In this document: piece by piece, positions 20,856-31,894 of the stretch
Layout of the letters: each line of letters begins with the position of its first letter
Position numbering within the stretch: the first letter of the stretch is position 1
Assembly (NCBI GenBank): GCA_963585895.1
Contig: OY757913.1
Coordinates: 102,082,449-102,146,448 of the forward strand
Source of the DNA: Sepioteuthis lessoniana
Taxonomy: Eukaryota > Mollusca > Cephalopoda > Myopsida > Loliginidae
Length of the DNA stretch: 64,000 nt
Direction: 5' to 3'
Made by a program: the position numbers and the translations under genes
The notes under the pieces: generated by a model
The model's database searches: none
Seen by the model: the letters and a program-made list of their open reading frames with translations, nothing else
What the model was told of the DNA's origin: nothing

Positions 20856-21060
20856 GGATTGGTTTGTCTTTTTCAGGTGGTTTAGCAGTATACCTATCTT
20901 CGTGGATTACTTGATGTTCAAATCAGTCCTAGTAGAAGAGCAGTTGTGGTATCATTTTACCTTTAGTTGGAGGATAAGAAGGTTCATGACTTTCCCAAAT
21001 GTATTTGTCCGACAGAAATAGATCGGCTGGAGTTCAAACTCACTTAATCCTGACTTGCTG
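20856..21060 (-). mobile_element. SINE-C
   Basis: The tail side carries a diverged hairpin. Then follow CATTTTACCTTTAGTTGGAG, CATGACTTTCCCAAATGTAT and the B-box complement GGAGTTCAAACTCACTTAAT. The order matches 36655-36893. Confidence 0.65.
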
Positions 21061-21239
21061 TCCAATACGTTTCGCCTGTGTTTTCTATTTGTGTATGTAT
21101 TGTATTACAGTTGGGATTGATATCATTATGGTTATGAAACGAGCACAAAAAAAGTTTTCTGAGCAGCAATTACAATTCACCAATCTAAATAATCTCATTT
21201 TAACAACAAACGCTGGGTATAGCCCGGTTCAAGCCATGC

Positions 21240-21390
21240 TCCTGTCTGCACGAGCAGGATGTGACTCAAGGTCAGTTTTTGGGTAGAGTTTATTGGTTTT
21301 CCTTCTCCTAGACTGGTTGTCATGCCGAAGTTAAAGAGCCCAGTATTCCTTTTACCCATAGTTGGTGTATTATCTCTATGCCAAATGAAG
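21240..21390 (-). mobile_element. SINE-A 3' half
   Basis: GCACGAGCAGGATGTGACTC (tail complement), TTCCTTCTCCTAGACTGG and ACCCATAGTTGGTG are present. The tRNA-like head is lost where a repeat E begins. Confidence 0.7.
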
Positions 21391-21400
21391 TCAGTCTCTG

Positions 21401-21808
21401 GCCCAGTCGGCTGGGGCTGTAGAATCTCGTCAGAGTGGGAAAACTCCCCCAACGAGTGTGCTGATATGACACTAAATAATCAGATGGTTAGGCTCTTGTA
21501 ATGCTAAAACTTTGGGGAATTCAGAGTGCCTCTCATGTCCAGACTAGTAGCACCTATCTATGGGTCAATACTAAAAAGAAGTGTTTGATATAGAAATGTT
21601 TTGTTATTCAATCTATGTATTTATGTTAAACTGAATTGTTTGAAATAGAGCTGTTTGGAAATTTAAACTGCGTAATAAGGCCAAATCAAATTGTCTAAAA
21701 TGGAACATTTTATATGTATAAAAATTGATTTGGCATTAAATACCCTTCAACGGTTGATAGGGCATAAAACCAAATCAAACCAAATAAAACCAAACTAAAC
21801 CAAATCAA
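21401..21808 (+). mobile_element. Repeat E with short sub-repeat array
   Basis: Head GCCCAGTCGGCTGGGGCTGT, GATATGACACTAAATAATCAG, two to three sub-repeats, and hairpin tail GGCATTAAATACCC...GGTTGATAGGGC. The end is (ACCAAAYCAA)-like instead of (AACC)n. Confidence 0.78.
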
Positions 21809-21891
21809 GCAAGCAGTCTCATCCAGAATTTTAACCCGGTTTTCCGTGTACATTTCCTGTGAAAGTAACCATTGTACTCAACCCTCCCGTG

Positions 21892-21893
<2 letters not shown>

Positions 21894-21931
<38 letters not shown>
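21894..21931. repeat. (TA)n microsatellite
   Basis: TA run of about 38 bp. Confidence 0.97.
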
Positions 21932-21935
<4 letters not shown>

Positions 21936-22309
21936 CTTTATTTCTAAAACCTGTTTCTATAACACTGTCGTTTTGAAAAAATGATGCCATTTGTAAATTG
22001 AAAAATATTGCATAAACTGATATCTTCTGGGGAAAAATCAGTAAAAAATAAAAATATTAAAGACTGCTCAAAAATGCTCAAGCAGCACCGCAATGTCTTG
22101 CCGAAAGAGAAAAAAAAACATCAGACAGAGTTACCTAAGCAAACACTTCAATATGCCTAATACTCTAAGTAAAGCAAAATACGGGTTCGCTTTTTCTTAT
22201 GCTATTTTTTAAAATCCTTCAGGTCGCCGTTTTGAGTCAATATTTTTTACTCAGATTTATCCTGATTGCAGGTAGATGAAACTTCGGCAGTTTCTGGCTC
22301 TTTAGGTAT

Positions 22310-22357
<48 letters not shown>

Positions 22358-22906
22358 TAGATATGGCTACCATGGCAAGTAGCCTAAGTTTATTTGCATT
22401 AAGCAGGTGACAATTGAAAATGCTGGAAGTATTAATAATGTCATCTCTGGAAGTCGGCCTTGACTCCATGCTCTACTGACAACAAAGACGAGGTTGTCAA
22501 GCGTAGAATATTCGTTGACTTCACAGATCATTACATTTTCCGACTAATAGCATTTAATGCCCCAGGCATCAATGGTGACGAAACCAGCAATACCTGGTTA
22601 ACCGGGCATTATGACATGTGTCATTTTGGACACTGGCAAAAAGTTTGTCTCTATCAGCGATTGTCCATATAGATTGTCTGAGGCCATGCAGCCCTCATCA
22701 TCAAAGCTGCAATCAGGCCAGTAAAGAAAATTTATGAAATCTATCTATCTATATATATATGTATATATATAGTGATTATGTCTTTCTGTAACCGAAACTA
22801 TATCACCATGGACGTTACAATTCCTTTACTTTTTTACGTTATATTCGCAGAGATAAATTATCATTATTTAATATTATTCAGATGATCATTATCAAAGTGT
22901 ATTTGA
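21932..22906. other. No gene; TA tracts at 22313-22353 and 22750-22771
   Basis: AT-rich, with two TA tracts and a 70-codon frame (MTPCSTDNKDEVVKRRIF..., 22460-22672) that I cannot assign. GCCTTGACTCCATGCTCTAC near 22460 has slightly higher GC than its surroundings. Confidence 0.35.
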
Positions 22907-22982
22907 TTGTTTGTTGGGTTGGTTAGGTTTTATGGCACGTCAATATTTGTTGGTTATTTAATGCCAGTTCCTGTTTATACAT

Positions 22983-23038
<56 letters not shown>

Positions 23039-23355
23039 TAAATGATTTGTTAATACACTTTGTTGATAGCATTCTTGAACATTCTTTTTGGACACTGGTA
23101 AACGGTTTCATGTATGTGTAACACGCATAATTCTATTTTACAGTTCAATTTGAACCATAGATATGACCCCTTCAGGTACTACCACTCCGGGTCAGAGTAC
23201 CCATGGGAGCAACGACAGTCAAGGAATACTCCACATTCCCCAGATCTGTTAGACTAGAACCATACTATCAGATTGTTTAAAGTCATAACCAGGACACTCG
23301 TTTAGGGCGCTTGCATCTTTGCAGGGATGTTTTCAGCGTATTAAGCAGACTGAGT
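22907..23355 (-). mobile_element. Repeat E, antisense, interrupted by CA/TA repeats
   Basis: Tail hairpin GGCACGTCAATATTTG...GGTTATTTAATGCC, then (CA)n-(TA)n at 22980-23035. The head follows: CAGGTACTACCACTCCGGGT, ATCAGATTGTTTAAAGTCAT and GACACTCGTTTAGGG. Confidence 0.72.
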
Positions 23356-24317
23356 AAACTGGCCTTACGTCTATCTGATTTAAATCCTTAAATAAGTGTT
23401 ATATTTTGCAAAGAAATATTGTTTTGTATCGAAAATAGTGTAGATAAATTGCATACTGACTTTAAACAAAACTGTATTTAATTATAGATTAGATCATGTT
23501 ATTGATGTCTAGTATCATTGCTTTATTCTCAAACGTATATTAAAGTTTAATATAGATTTATAATCCTCTGAAGAAAATAGAAAAACAAAGTGATCTAAAT
23601 TTGATGAATCTATTTAGACGTTGAACGTTTCAGCTTTAAAAAAAATCTTCATCAGGACTTTTGACCAGCGATGGATGTCGATTCAAACAACATTTTTCAA
23701 TTTATAGTCTCGATAAAATTTATAAAAACTGAAAGATTGACTGTTCATCATAATAAATTCATTAAATTTGGAATATAGCTTTTCTATCTTCTTCCTACTG
23801 TCGGATTTATTTCCATATTTAGTTCCATATAATCCTATATTTATAATCCCATGTATATTATCAAACGCATATCTAAGTTCTAAATAAAATCTTGTTAATA
23901 AGTTAATATAAAAATCAACCAAAATGAAACTAAAATATTCATTTTGTATATACTTTTTTAATTCTGGTAGTCTTTCTAATTTAACATGATGCATTATTAC
24001 ATTAATACTTAGAAATTAGCGCCCGGCGGAAGGTGCATATTTTTGCTAGTATATATTAGAATAGAAAATAAAAAATAATTTCAAAATTTGTAAGGAACAA
24101 GATTCTATATTTGTAGATAAACGAAATGCAATTTTGAAAAAAATATTCATATCTTGTTTTATTTAGTTTCTTTTATCAAAAAATTCCCATATTCAAATAT
24201 ATTAGCGAATTATTTCAGGAGTAATAAAAACTATTTATATAAAGTTGAAGGACGACACTCCATAATATATATATATACAGAGAGAGAGAGAGCGAGACAG
24301 AGACAGAGAGAAGAGAA
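23356..24317. other. Very AT-rich region with a 103-codon antisense frame
   Basis: The frame at 23683-23994 on the minus strand starts MHHVKLERLPELKKYIQNEY and is lysine, tyrosine and phenylalanine rich. I cannot assign it. Downstream on the same strand is SPDEDFFKAETFNV, a type of motif that recurs near ends of some retroelements, possibly Penelope-like. The evidence is too thin for a call. Confidence 0.25.
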
Positions 24318-24535
24318 AAGAGAGCTTGTTAAGTGGCTAACATGTTAATCTGCAACATCGTAGAAAGTTCGAACTCTAGTTGTGCTAATACGTAAACTTT
24401 CGGACTATTACACTTAGGAATCGCATGAACTGCCATATTCCCTGCGTTATGGGTTAAATTGTACCGCTACAATCCTTCTCCAAGGTAGGATTAAGCATTA
24501 AACAACCCACGAATATCTGTGTCATTAAAAAAAGA
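24318..24535 (+). mobile_element. SINE-C, near full length
   Basis: Head AGCTTGTTAAGTGGCTAACA with a B-box-like AGTTCGAACTCTAG, then TACGTAAACTTTCGGAC and GTTATGGGTTAAATTGTACC. The worn hairpin tail is GCATTAAACAACCC...ATCTGTGTCATT. It is preceded by a GA-rich tract. Confidence 0.65.
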
Positions 24536-24554
24536 AACAAAAAGCACATATATA

Positions 24555-24666
24555 GATTGCCATATACAAACAGACTTATTCGTTGTGTTACAATTCTTCA
24601 GTATGGCGAAGCGCTTCTAGCTGGAATAAAAACCCGAATGATTTAGCGTTCGTCTGATATTTTACC
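24555..24666 (-). mobile_element. SINE-D
   Basis: ATTGCCATATACAAACAGAC, TTACAATTCTTCAGTATGGC and GCGTTCGTCTGATATTTTAC match the family order, with a worn B-box complement. Confidence 0.6.
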
Positions 24667-24831
24667 CCTGATCTATCGTCATCTCAGCGTAAGGGAAGGA
24701 TTAATTTTTAGATATATATTCATATATGCTTATCGGCTACCGGAGTGCTCAATTCCTTAGGAGCTTTGCATTTATGGAAATGTGATGGCTGGCAATTCTT
24801 CACAAGAGTGCTCAACCCACAAACGGAAGCA

Positions 24832-24865
<34 letters not shown>

Positions 24866-24892
24866 TAAATCGTGTTATAAGATGGCTATTCT

Positions 24893-25700
24893 AAAAACTG
24901 ATGGACGTAGAGTTAGTTTTATTAAAGTTAAGGATGGCAAAAGAAAGAAGCAGAAGATACCCAGCACAAACTATTACGGACGTGAAGCACGCCGATGACA
25001 TAGCGCTTCTGATGAATTCACCAACACAAGCCGAGTTTCTACAACATAGTCTGAGACGAGTAGCAGGCGTCATTGGCCTCCATGTCAACGCAGACAAAAC
25101 AGAACACAGGTGCTTTAATTAAAGAGATGAAATATCCTCACTAAATTCTGGTCCTTTGAAACTTGTGAATAAGTTCACCTACCTCGGAAGCAGCGTCTCA
25201 TTAACCGAGAATGACATCAACACGCGACTAGCAAGGGAATGGACAGCTAATGATAGCCTATCGGTCATATGGAAGTTAGATCAGACAGATAGAATAAAAC
25301 GCTGTTTTTTTTCTCCAAGTGACACTTGTGTCGATACTGCTATATGGATTCACCACATGGACGCTAATTGAACATAGGGAGAAAAAATCTTGACGGTAAT
25401 TATACGAAAATGCTGCGAGCTGTATTGAACAAATCCTGGAGACAACACACTACAAAGTAGCAGCCGTACAGCAACTACCCATAACGAAAACTATCCATGT
25501 TAGACAAACCAGACATACTGGACACTGCTGGAGAAGTAAGGACGAACTCATAAGCGATATACTTCTGTGGGCTCCTTCACAATGACGAGCAAAATTTGGA
25601 CGATACAGTATGTAGCCTGGAAGACCTCTCGGGAACGAGGAACGATAGAGAAGGGTGGCGATAGAGGGTCAGGGAGATCCGTGCTAGCATAACATGATGA
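24893..25700 (+). mobile_element. RTE LINE, reverse transcriptase core to 3' end
   Basis: The translation reads KERSRRYPAQTITDVKHADD then IALLMNSPTQAEFLQHSLRR; HADD stands where the catalytic YADD box is expected. A stop follows HRCFN. It resumes as KLVNKFTYLGSSVSLTENDI and LSVIWKLDQTDRIKR, then decays through the C-terminal part to EDLPE-equivalent text and an ATGATGATGATG end. It is the best-kept reverse transcriptase piece here. The tyrosine to histidine change would impair the enzyme. It is 5'-truncated and has several stops and shifts. Confidence 0.92.
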
Positions 25701-26428
25701 TGATGCTGCTGCTGCTGATTATTTGTGTATAAAGGAATCGGACCCAAAGTACTTACCCATGTTACATACATACTGGTGGAAAGGTGAACATTGTAACAAA
25801 CAACGACATAGAATTGCTTTTATTAAAGTCTAGAATAAATATTCGTATTTTAAAAGATACAATATCTTTGTTTCAATTGTTTATTTTCTAGGGTAGCTAA
25901 CGGAGAACGGCTATAGGTTTTTTCATAAAACTCACGTACCCTCGAAAAAACCTAAAATTTAATCAATATCAAAAAGAATATTTGATTTAATAATTCTTCG
26001 GACTTGGAGAGTTAGTATTACCCAAAAGTAAGAAAAGAAAAGCGTGGGCAAAGCCTTTTTACGATTGCAATTAATATCCTCTTTGCAGCTTGACACCTGG
26101 CCATGACAGAGAGGGTTTGTCAACATGTGTAGAGAGGGTGCCATTTGCATCACGTATAGATTAACCTGGGAGTGTGCAAGCGCTTTGAGACGACACCTTT
26201 TACGGCAAGGCTGGGAGTAAATCATTGAGTGAAAGGGACAGAATACGCTTAAAAGCCAGATCAAAGCCAGACGTGCTTGATTAAAATATTTCCAGACATG
26301 ACCCTAACAATTCTTATAGGTTGGGTTGAAATCCAGGCCAAATTGTCCACTTATGAAGTCCGGATTTCAACCAAACTTACCTGCACGGATAGACGAACGG
26401 ACGGACGGAAACTTATTTTATATAAAGG
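25701..26428. other. No recognised feature; 101-codon antisense frame at 25959-26264
   Basis: GCTGCTGCTGCTG directly follows the RTE tail. The antisense frame MIWLLSVFCPFHSMIYSQPC... is cysteine-rich, but I recognise no family. Confidence 0.3.
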
Positions 26429-27012
26429 TTTTGTTTTGGTTTGGTTTTATTTTATGGCACATCAACCATTGAAGGTTATTTAATGGCAAGTCTATTTTTA
26501 TACATATAAACACTTCTATTAAAATAACTATAGTTTTTTGTTTACATACAATGAAATGTAAAAAAAATGTTATTTCAAACAAATTCAGTTTAGCATAAAT
26601 ACTCAGTTTAGTTCTATTTGACGCATAGATAGGGCCCTATCAGGGGCTAACACTCCAAGCCAGAGTGGACCTAGGAGCGATGGCAAAGAAGAGGTACTCA
26701 GCATTCCCCAAAACTCCAGCATTACTTGAACCTCATCATCACATTGTTTAGTGTCATAAAACAGTCCCATCTCAAACAATTCAGTTTAGCATAAATACTC
26801 AGTTTAGTTCTATTTGACTCATAGATAGGGCCCTATCCGGGGATACCGCTCCAAGCCAGAGTGGACCTGGGAGCGATGGCAATGAAAGGGTACTCAGCAT
26901 TTCCCAAAGTTCCAGCATTACTTGAACCTCACCATCAGATTGTTTAGTATCATATCCAGGACATCTGCAGAGATGCAGCCGGTGTATTGTACAGCCCCAG
27001 TCGAGAGGGCAG
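26429..27012 (-). mobile_element. Repeat E with 197-bp internal tandem duplication
   Basis: Antisense tail hairpin (GGCACATCAACC...GGTTATTTAATGGC), sub-repeats, then a block with ATAGATAGGGCCCTATC at 26624 and again at 26821. The duplicated unit covers the sub-repeat border and half the head. The head ends near 27012 with the GGACATCTGCAGAGATGCAG part. Confidence 0.75.
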
Positions 27013-27225
27013 TAGAATGGCCATGTAAAACGATAAAATGATACCGGGAAAAAAATGACAACAAACAGGCTAGTTAACACTCAGCATGAATGAGTATAAT
27101 AAATTGTGTTATCAGGTTTGAGCATTATCCCTAAGAATGTATCGATTCATTTAGAAACGGAAACAGATGGAATAGATAAATAGCTACAGCGGAAACACAC
27201 GCATACACTCACTTATACATATAAA

Positions 27226-27482
27226 GTAATTAAAGTGTGCGATCGAAATCGAGGACGACCCAAGGGCTCCCTTTTCATTAGCTACTACACCGAGGTGTTG
27301 AGGAGGGCGCTCCGCCTTTCCCTGGATTGTTCCACTTTACGCTTGATACCTACCTTATAATGCCGAGTGTTAAACAAGGAGGTATCAAATACCATTTTTG
27401 AGTCTTTTGTATGACCCGGCCGGGGATTAAAGCCCTTTCCCCCCAGACCTTTGGTGAATACTCAACCCACCAGGCCATTAGG
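27226..27482 (-). mobile_element. SINE-B, full length
   Basis: Antisense order: GAGGACGACCCAAGGGCTCC, TAGCTACTACACCGAGGTG, CCTTATAATGCCGAGTGTTA, then the head with CTCAACCCACCAGGCCATT. Confidence 0.82.
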
Positions 27483-27569
27483 TCGGTAGATTGATAGATA
27501 CCGAAGTTGAGAGACTGGTAGATACTGAGGAAAGTCATATAGAGGTATAGTCCATAGATACTGAAAGTG

Positions 27570-27571
<2 letters not shown>

Positions 27572-27632
<61 letters not shown>
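27572..27632. repeat. (CA)n-(TA)n-(GA)n compound microsatellite
   Basis: Three dinucleotide runs follow one another. Confidence 0.95.
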
Positions 27633-28287
27633 TAATATGGTTGATAGACAGATAGATTAATAGATTGATGAGTTGACGGATAGAGCTGGGCTAAAGTTCA
27701 CTTAGGCCGGCCGTGTCTCTCTGATGCACGGATACGGTCGGGTATCTCTCGGTTCCGCTGGTAATTCCTAGAACCTCAGGGGGCCGTCACCCAGACTTTA
27801 ACCTTTTGTATGAAAATAAAAATCATTTTAAACATACAATAAAGACTCGGTAATGTTTTAATAAAAAAAAATTAATGAAATTAAATAATGTGGACGTTTG
27901 CTTGCTTAAAAGTTTCTGATGTTTGAATTATCTTGTTTACAGAATGCCAAAGTATGAATAAATTTAAGCATAAACTTGTTTTTACTTGTGTGCTCGGGGA
28001 AATGACTTATTTTTTGTTACTTTGTCATTATCTCTCTATTTGCTCAGTATTGTAAAGAACTAGCGTTATAGATATGCACTGTTATATCAGAAACTATCAA
28101 AATATTTAATGAGACAAAGAATTACTTTCCCATCATGATCCCTGATTCTAATTTTGAGGTGTCTTAAAATATTTATCATGAATTCCCCATTTTTGAGTGC
28201 CAGAAAATCTATTCTCCTGGCTGGTTTACAGGTGAGATTGCATCTCAGAATTAATTTGATTTTAGTTCATTTTCATCTCAAGACATA
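27633..28287. other. No gene; small GC-richer patch at 27690-27795
   Basis: GGCCGGCCGTGTCTCTCTGA and GGGTATCTCTCGGTTCCGCT stand out from AT-rich flanks, but I match them to nothing else in the window. The rest is AT-rich. Confidence 0.35.
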
Positions 28288-28303
28288 AAAATTTCAACTT
28301 AAG

Positions 28304-28696
28304 ATATTTGTTGCTGCCTCCCATCAAGCAGGACTTGACACAAGGTGAATAGCCCGAAGGCTGATTAAAGTGGGGATAAAGGGAAGGGGAAGGTCTTGAA
28401 CGAGCCGAGACTCGAACCCTGCTAGTCATTGACCCACTAAGTGCAATGTGGGTCTAATGAGTCAAGCAGAATCACGGACCTAAATCTAGATCCGTGCACG
28501 TATGCCAGAATATGGCTTGAATTAGACCCTGAGGTCTAGTGCTATACAAGGGGTGCATAGGGGACAAAAAAGCAGCTCGCCCACCTGAAGGTGCCCCAAC
28601 CGAAGTTGGGGGCCTTTTCGGCCTCGAATCTGCCATTGGTTTCGATACCCCATCCGACACGAATGCCAGACGGCCCAGCCAAAAGGCCGTGGAAGT
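28304..28696 (-). mobile_element. SINE-H: 393-bp structured SINE with 16-bp target duplication
   Basis: A perfect direct repeat AAAATTTCAACTTAAG at 28288-28303 and 28697-28712 brackets it. On the minus strand the 5' part has a hairpin ACGGCC...GGCCGT and a second hairpin CCCCAAC-TTCG-GTTGGGG (28594-28611) with a classic UUCG tetraloop. Further on, GGGTTCGAGTCTC is a perfect B-box. The 3' end CACCTTGTGTCAAGTCCTGC resembles the SINE-A tail. CGGCCTTTTGGCT (28677-28689) also occurs near the 5' end of U2 snRNA; at 13 bases this may be chance. It is the only copy seen here and is GC-richer than its surroundings, so it is probably young. Confidence 0.85.
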
Positions 28697-28712
28697 AAAA
28701 TTTCAACTTAAG

Positions 28713-29884
28713 TTAATTGAAATAATCTAACAAAGAATAGATCCAGGATATATACGATAAAAACTCAAGATTGTAAGTTTTTCCTTGTTGATCCGCTTGT
28801 TTGATATCATGGATACATTAAGATGAAGCATCGGTAAGATGCAATTTAGCGAAACTGTTGTTTACTGTTCTTGGAATTCTTTTCACCAGGTTGAACAGTG
28901 CTGCTGGATTATAACAAAAATGAAAAACACTTGTATATGAAAAATATTAATTATTTTCTTTATTTCTACGGCTTGCTACGAATGTAGAGTCAGAGAGAGA
29001 GAGAGAGAGAGAGTCGAAGAGATTATGAATGCATACGGCGAATTGACGGGAGATCTCTTTACTTTGACCGTTAGTCAGGATCTTCTCAACCATTTGAACA
29101 TGGTTGCTTTTATAAATACATCTAATTGAGTTTGACAAATCATATCCAGTCAGGCCACCAAAGTATTTTCATTCCAGCTAGCGACACCAGTACTTTTTGC
29201 TTCTGGCTTTTTGTCCACTATTTCTGTATCATCTCATTTCTCATTTCAGTGTGTCACAACCACCTGATTGATTGATCGGTTAACTTGTCTCTCATTTTCT
29301 ATTTCCCGCAAGCCTGTGTAATTTTCATCCAATAATCTTTTAGGCTCTAACGATTCTGTTCTTTTAACAGAAAAAATCCATTTTTCATATTCCAATCTAC
29401 CGACAATGCACCGACACGACTTTTATTCTCTTTTTAATATTATTCTATTTCATAGTTGAATAATTTGATATTGGTCTGCATCGTTATGCAGAGTATGCTT
29501 AGCAGATTTTACAAATCAAAAACGATTTTAGCGTTAAGACCTAACCACTGTCCACGACTCTTTACAGCCGGAACATATTTGTAAAATCGAAAGTCAGATC
29601 TGTTTCTCCTTACCTGGACTTTTTTGCCACATGAGATCTCATGAGCATAGTCGTTTCATAAAAGTCTTTCAACAGCACCAGGTTGGGAACTCGTTTTACT
29701 GAATTGGGAAATCTTAAGAGAGTGCACTAGAGCAATATCAATGGAAGATACAGCTAACACATTTCTCTCGAATGCATAAAGGCTTGAAAAGATATATTAG
29801 GCCAAAAGAGTCATACGTGCTCCCAAGATTACGCATTGCGATCGAGGAAATGGTTTTTTGTCGGCAAAGAAGTAGAAGTCGGCG
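28713..29884. other. No recognised feature; short (GA)n at 28990-29012
   Basis: AT-rich sequence without a recognised repeat. It may be ancient single-copy DNA. Weak frames only. Confidence 0.4.
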
Positions 29885-30190
29885 GCAACACACCAACTAT
29901 ACGACCACCTGCCTCCCACCACGAAAACTATCCAAGTTAGACGAACCAGACATGCAGGACACTGTTGGAGAAGCAGGGACGAGCTCTTAAGTAATATACT
30001 CCTATAGACCCCCACATATGGCCGGGCAAAAAGTTGTACGACCAGCTCGAACATACATTCAGCTACTATGTGAGGATACAGGATGTAGCCCTGAAGACCT
30101 ACCAGAGGCGATGACCGATAGAGAGAAGTGGCGAGAGAGGGTCAAGTATATCCGTGCTAGCGGCACGACATGATGATGACGATGATATAT
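29885..30190 (+). mobile_element. RTE LINE, 3' end
   Basis: The translation reads HTNYTTTCLPPRKLSKLDEP in one frame and HAGHCWRSRDELLSN-like text in the next, because a single base is missing in the ACAAAACTATCC area, as also happens at 62680. It ends CATGATGATGACGATGATAT. The next RTE copy faces it tail-to-tail across a short TA tract. Confidence 0.85.
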
Positions 30191-30201
30191 ATATATATAT
30201 C

Positions 30202-30533
30202 ATTATGTCGCGTTGCTAGCACGGATCCCCCTAAATCTCCCTCGCCACCCTTCTCTATCATTCACCACTTCCGGTAGGTCTTCAGGGCAACATCCAGTAT
30301 TGGCACAGATCTGTTGTATGTAGGTTCTAGCTGGTCGTAGTGCATTTGCTCGTCCATGTGAAGGGGTCCACAGGAGTACGTCACTAATGAGTTTGTCCTT
30401 ACTTCATCGGCTATGGCCCGCATGTCTGGTTTGTCTAACTTGGATAGTTTTCATGATGGATGGTAAGTAGCCGTATGACTGCTGCTTTGTGGGGTGCTGC
30501 CGCCAGGACTCTTTCAATATTACTCGCAGCATT

Positions 30534-30537
<4 letters not shown>
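30202..30537 (-). mobile_element. RTE LINE, 3' end, facing the previous copy
   Basis: On the minus strand it runs from a block coding ILKVLAAAPHKAAVIRLLTI (C-to-frame shifted) to GRARTYIQQICANTGCCPEDL and the 3' terminus at the TA tract. Together with 29885-30190 it forms an inverted pair with arms of about 300 bp and a spacer of about 12 bp. Confidence 0.85.

Positions 30538-30607
<70 letters not shown>
30538..30607. repeat. (TA)n-(TTA)n compound microsatellite
   Basis: TA run passing into about 13 TTA units. Confidence 0.97.
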
Positions 30608-30901
30608 CCGGTATAGGGAATAATTCCGATTTGGACAAATAAAAAAATATTCAAAAATAGAATATTAAATTTAAATATTCCTAGTAATAAGCTCATTGTA
30701 AATAAAATACACAGACCAAATATTTTTTTACAAAATGTGACCAATTGTTTTTTTTTTTAATATATACATATAAGTATTATTTGGTCCAGTTAAACCGGAG
30801 TTGGGAGTAATTCCATCAGGACAAGAAAACTATTCAAAAGTGAACATTTAAATTTTCCTGATAAAGAGCTCAATGTAACAGACATTACAGAGCAATAATT
30901 T

Positions 30902-31131
30902 CATTAAGAAAACACACAAACCGGTCACATTAGGACTCTAGATTTATTTCCATCCTGTTATGTGTTTTTGATAAAATCAAAAAACACGGAAAAAAATGAG
31001 CAGGACTTTTTCAGATCTTATGGATAAAATAAATCAGTTCTGATTTATTTTATCCATAAAATCAAAAACGTATAACAGGATGGAAATAAATTTAGAATCC
31101 TAATGTGACCGGTTTGTGTTTTTTCTTAATG
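30902..31131. repeat. 230-bp foldback hairpin with inner perfect palindrome
   Basis: The arms at 30902-30972 and 31061-31131 are reverse complements with about five differences over 71 bp; both contain ACCGGTCACATTAGG or its complement. The interior holds a perfect 20-bp-arm palindrome with a 2-base loop (31018-31037 and 31040-31059). No coding. It may be a MITE or a foldback element. TCATTAAG/CTTAATGA form the outer ends, and I see no clear target duplication. Confidence 0.85.
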
Positions 31132-31133
31132 AG

Positions 31134-31176
<43 letters not shown>
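31134..31176. repeat. (TA)n-(GT)n microsatellite
   Basis: Short TA run then GT run, directly between the hairpin and a SINE-A. Confidence 0.95.
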
Positions 31177-31400
31177 AGGAGGTGTTCATGTTGTAATGGT
31201 TACCAAAGAGGCAAATGAACAAGGTGACTCAAGTTCAAATCATGGACAAGACTATATGCATTTTTCATTACACGAATACCCTTAGGAAAGATAATCATAT
31301 TATGTTCCCTCCAGCTATGAGTAAATAGTAGGGCAGACTGAGCCCTTTTACTCTGGTATGGTATGGTCTTGTATCGAATCCTGCTCGTGAAATGGGTGAG
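31177..31400 (+). mobile_element. SINE-A with (GA)n after a shortened tail
   Basis: Head GGAGGTGTTCATGTTGTAAT with A-box TTGTAATGGTTACC, B-box AAGTTCAAATCATGG, body TATGAGTAAATAGTAGGGCA. The tail is rearranged (ATCGAATCCTGCTCG) and a (GA)n tract follows at 31398-31441. Confidence 0.75.
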
Positions 31401-31407
31401 AGAGAGA

Positions 31408-31446
<39 letters not shown>

Positions 31447-31747
31447 CTATAGAAAGAGAAAGGAAGAAATATTTGCACGAAATACAAGGGGAATAAAACA
31501 TGAAAACCAATTTAGTGGAGTGTTTCTATATTTATCATGACGTTGCGCTCAGTACGTGCTTCATCAAATAATGAACTAAATTTTGTTTTGTTTTTAGGAA
31601 AATAATGAGGAACAATACAGACAGAACCAAATTAGTTCTCACACCTCATTTCTTTTACAAACACACCGACACACACATACACGTACATATGTACCCACAC
31701 ATACACGTAAACATATGTATGTATGTATATATGTATGTATGCAAGTA

Positions 31748-31812
31748 TTTACCCATCTCCCTCTGTAAGCGGAGGATAAGACAAAGGGTCAATTCTTGAG
31801 CATACTTTTACT
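31748..31812 (-). mobile_element. SINE-A tail fragment
   Basis: ATTTACCCATCTCCCTCTGT and GACAAAGGGTCAATTCTTGA are the antisense tail. Confidence 0.6.
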
Positions 31813-31825
31813 GAGGCTTGACCTT

Positions 31826-31885
31826 CTTTATTTTTATGGCATGTCAACTCCTTATGAGTAATTCAATACCAAAATTCGATTCATT
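31826..31885 (-). mobile_element. Repeat E or SINE-C tail hairpin
   Basis: TTATGGCATGTCAACTCC...GAGTAATTCAATACC is a worn antisense tail hairpin. Confidence 0.5.
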
Positions 31886-31894
31886 TGTAAATAA

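Noticed and set aside
23683-23994. Host or viral-type gene for the 103-codon antisense frame
   Set aside because: The sequence is extremely AT-rich, no domain is recognised and there is no gene structure around it.
28677-28689. U2 snRNA gene
   Set aside because: Only 13 bases match and the rest of U2 is absent.
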